NCBI GenBank assembly: GCA_964520785.1
Contig: CAZFQG010000240.1
Span: 1-8,207 of the forward strand
Direction: 5' to 3'
Source of the DNA: CAZFQG01 sp964520785
GTDB taxonomy: Bacteria; Planctomycetota; Planctomycetia; Pirellulales; Thermoguttaceae
DNA length: 8,207 bases
The notes under the pieces are model-generated. The model was given only the letters and a program-made list of their open reading frames with translations, did not search any database and had not been told where the DNA came from. The position numbers and the translations under genes are program-made. Below are positions 6,445-8,207 of this stretch, one piece after another (position 1 is the first letter of the stretch; the number at the start of each line of letters is the position of its first letter).

Positions 6445-6741
6445 CTAATCCGAGAATCTCTCCAAACGCCGCCTAAGCTCTTTCGTCGCGATTCCCAAGA
6501 CAAGAAACTTCTTGACACGGGTTGTCTCTCCTGAATAGAGCAGTATCGCGGATTGCTTCAGTCCCAGTTCCTTGCTCAGGACCTGAATCAACGCCTTATT
6601 CGCCTTGCCCTTCTCCGGGGCTTGGGTCACGCTGACTTTTAGCGCCCCATCCTGCTCGCCGCGGACGCTGTTCTCCTTCGCGCCGGCGGAGGCACGAACC
6701 GGCAGCAAGACCCCTTCCGGATGGGGTTCGATATCGATCAT
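6445..6741 (-). CDS. yggU: DUF167 / YggU family small protein
   Basis: This 98-residue protein is the length usual for the DUF167 (YggU) family, whose biochemical role is unknown. Recognisable family sequence includes LLPVRASAGAKENSV near residues 11-25, LKVSVTQAPEKGKANKALI near 33-51, and the C-terminal LYSGETTRVKKFLVLG. The start ATG 6741 overlaps the yggS stop as ATGA (6738-6741), and GAGGG (6751-6755) lies 9 bases upstream, inside yggS. A longer in-frame reading from 6963 runs antiframe through yggS, is Arg/Gly-rich and is rejected. YggS-YggU neighbours are common in bacteria. It is probably the last gene of the operon, with a weak terminator candidate directly after it. Confidence 0.92.
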   Translation of the reverse strand: MIDIEPHPEGVLLPVRASAGAKENSVRGEQDGALKVSVTQAPEKGKANKALIQVLSKELGLKQSAILLYSGETTRVKKFLVLGIATKELRRRLERFSD

Positions 6742-7448
6742 GGGCCGATTCCCTCGAACAGCGCGCTGCCGACGCGAACGATTGTAGCCCCCTCTTCGAT
6801 CGCCTCTTCGAAGTCTCCGCTCATTCCCATGGAAAGGGCATCCAGCGAGTGCCCCTCCGGCACGGCCCTCCGGAGTCGGTCCCGCAGTTCCCGAAGCCGC
6901 GCGAACTCGCGCCGGGTTTCGTCTTGGTCGCTTTCGAGCCCCGCCATCGCCATCAGGCCGCATACGGTGACGTTGGAAATCGCCGCCAGACGCTCTACCG
7001 CTTCGGGCATGTCACTCTCGGAAAACCCGTGCTTCGCCCGTTCGTGGGAGACATTCACCTCCAGAAGCACCCGAGGGCGCAGGCCCCCCTCGGCCGCCAC
7101 GCGGTCGATCGCTTCCAGGAGACGGAGACTGTCGACCGAATGAATCAGCGAGACGACGGGGAGAACCCGGCGGATTTTGTTTCTTTGGAGATGCCCGATG
7201 AGGTGCCATTCGATCGGGGGGTCTGAAATTGCCTGCACCTTGGACAGCAGTTGTTGCGGCCGGCTCTCCCCCAAGGCGCTCGCCCCGGCCTGGGCGAGGA
7301 GCCTCGTGGTCGCCGCATCAACGTACTTCGTGACCGCGACGAGCGTCACCGCCTTAGCGCCGCGTCCGCTCCGTGTGGCGGCACCGGCGATGCGCTCACG
7401 AACGGCCGCGAGATTTCGCTCGAATTGAATTCGCAATGATTCGCTCAT
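6738..7448 (-). CDS. yggS: YggS/PLPBP family pyridoxal-phosphate-binding protein
   Basis: This 236-residue protein has the single alanine-racemase-like barrel of the YggS/PROSC family, cytoplasmic PLP carriers that keep vitamin B6 and amino/keto-acid pools balanced and have no known catalytic activity. VAVTK ends at Lys41, the expected Schiff-base lysine. GES (60-62), WHLIGHLQRNK (81-91), SVDS, LLEVNVSHERAKHGF, and the phosphate-binding LSMGMSGD (205-212) with VRVGSALF (224-231) are all present, so it looks functional. The final residues read FEGIGP, where relatives often have FG. ATG 7448 overlaps the hydE-like stop as ATGA (7445-7448), and its own stop overlaps yggU the same way, so translation of all three is likely coupled. 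There is no strong ribosome binding site of its own. Confidence 0.95.
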   Translation of the reverse strand: MSESLRIQFERNLAAVRERIAGAATRSGRGAKAVTLVAVTKYVDAATTRLLAQAGASALGESRPQQLLSKVQAISDPPIEWHLIGHLQRNKIRRVLPVVSLIHSVDSLRLLEAIDRVAAEGGLRPRVLLEVNVSHERAKHGFSESDMPEAVERLAAISNVTVCGLMAMAGLESDQDETRREFARLRELRDRLRRAVPEGHSLDALSMGMSGDFEEAIEEGATIVRVGSALFEGIGP

Positions 7449-8207
7449 AAGGTGTGACGGGTTGTCCTGTTCCTGCTCGCGCTTGGGTTCTGATCCCGCG
7501 ACAAAAAATGCTCCGAGGCACCGGAACCAATGCCGACCGTCCGACCCAATTCGGCGATTCGCTTCTTGAGCCGTTGGGCAAACACGCCGGGCGTCTCATT
7601 CAAGCAGGCCTTCTTGGGATAGATTTCGTATTCCGCTCGATACTCCCAAGGGGTGACATTCGGCATGATGACATTCGCCCCGCGGAGCAGGCCCAGTTCG
7701 CGGCCTTCGCGGTCGTTGATCGTCGCCAGCGCGGTCGTGCTGGGGATGTTCGTCGTCGGACAGAGAATGCGGATAATCGCGAGGACTTTGTAGGTGGTCA
7801 ATTCGTCATTGGGGACCTGGTCCTCGGCTTTCAGGTCGCGTCCTTGCTCCGCGCCGCTCGCGGCGTCGTTACCGGCATCGAGCCGGCCCAGCGGTGTTTC
7901 CGGATGGGGGACGAAAGGCCCCACGCCGATCATATCCAATTCCAGGCGCACCACTAGTCTCAAGTCGTTGGCTAGGTCGGTAAACGTCTGGCCGGGAATC
8001 CCGATCAAGAAACCACTGCCGACTTCGTAGCCGATCCGATGCAGCTCCTCGAGCGCCTCGACGCGAGAATAAACTCTAGTGCCCAGAGGAGGGTGAATTC
8101 GAGCAAAGAGATCGGCGTTGGACGTTTCGAACCGCATCAGGTAGCGGTCAGCGCCGGCGGCCCGCCACAGGGCGAATTCCTCGAACGTCCGTTCCCCCAG
8201 GCTGAGC
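7445..8207 (-). CDS. hydE: HydE-like radical SAM protein ([FeFe]-hydrogenase maturase family), 5'-truncated
   Basis: The last 253 residues are visible; the frame stays open to the window edge, so the N-terminus with the radical SAM cysteines (CxxxCxxC) lies outside. HydE-type sequence includes LSLGERTFEEF and GADRYLMRFETSN at the edge, GYEVGSGFLIGIPGQT, LELDMIGVGPFVPHPETPL, IIRILCPTTNIPSTTAL, GANVIMPNVTPWEYRAEYEIYPKKAC. In [FeFe]-hydrogenase assembly HydE helps build the azadithiolate-bridged diiron subcluster. Compared with Thermotoga HydE as I remember it, there is an insertion of about 20 residues after HPETPL (GRLDAGNDAASG..), and only the first of three accessory-cluster cysteines (KKAC) remains. 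No hydF, hydG or hydrogenase gene is in the window, so it may be an HmdB- or biotin-synthase-like relative. It leads the yggS-yggU operon. Confidence 0.85.
   Translation of the reverse strand, partial: LSLGERTFEEFALWRAAGADRYLMRFETSNADLFARIHPPLGTRVYSRVEALEELHRIGYEVGSGFLIGIPGQTFTDLANDLRLVVRLELDMIGVGPFVPHPETPLGRLDAGNDAASGAEQGRDLKAEDQVPNDELTTYKVLAIIRILCPTTNIPSTTALATINDREGRELGLLRGANVIMPNVTPWEYRAEYEIYPKKACLNETPGVFAQRLKKRIAELGRTVGIGSGASEHFLSRDQNPSASRNRTTRHTL

Noticed and set aside
6230..6448. 72-codon + strand reading frame in the intergenic gap
   Set aside because: It has polar low-complexity composition, no clear ribosome binding site, and overlaps the candidate terminator and yggU end.
6742..6963. 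Upstream extension of the YggU reading frame by 74 codons
   Set aside because: It lies inside yggS in another frame and is Arg/Gly-rich; the ATGA overlap and family length favour the start at 6741.

Overview
The window looks like part of a high-GC bacterial chromosome, most likely a planctomycete (phylum Planctomycetota) or a close PVC relative. This placement is an inference. It rests on secreted beta-propeller glycosidase-like proteins next to a neutral-ceramidase-like protein, and on an ExeA-type ATPase paired with a tyrosine-autokinase-like protein. No rRNA or other phylogenetic marker is present. There are seven genes in two blocks: three on the + strand (1-3867) and five-prime-to-left on the - strand four more complete or nearly complete genes plus a truncated one at the right edge (3875-8207), making eight in all.

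Block A (+ strand, 1-3867) encodes three proteins. The first is the C-terminal 267 residues of a propeller protein cut by the window edge. The second is a secreted 467-residue neutral/alkaline ceramidase-family protein (894-2297). The third is a complete, secreted 498-residue paralogue of the first (2371-3867). The two complete proteins start with plain signal peptides, so this block is probably an exported degradative or surface-remodelling set. A six-copy CACTCT-type hexamer tract lies just ahead of the third gene. The ceramidase-like protein has PGQ where the family usually has the metal-binding PGE.

Block B (- strand, 3875-6196) holds an ExeA/GspA-like AAA ATPase of the kind found in exopolysaccharide/exosortase loci, with intact Walker A and B motifs and a roughly 200-residue acidic, proline-rich tail. 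It is followed by a small protein shaped like a CpsD/CapB bacterial tyrosine autokinase whose nucleotide-binding motifs are lost. The 60-base gap between them is half filled by an 8-bp perfect inverted repeat. No export protein, exosortase or glycosyltransferase is visible nearby. This pair is the best candidate for something undescribed. Its last gene converges on Block A with only 7 bases between the stop codons.

Block C (- strand, 6445-8207) is a tight housekeeping-type operon read right to left: a 5'-truncated hydE-like radical SAM gene, yggS (PLP homeostasis) and a yggU/DUF167 gene. Consecutive genes overlap by ATGA, so they are probably translationally coupled. A weak candidate terminator follows yggU. 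The roughly 250-base gap between blocks B and C holds two inverted repeats and no convincing gene. No tRNA, rRNA, CRISPR array or insertion sequence was seen.
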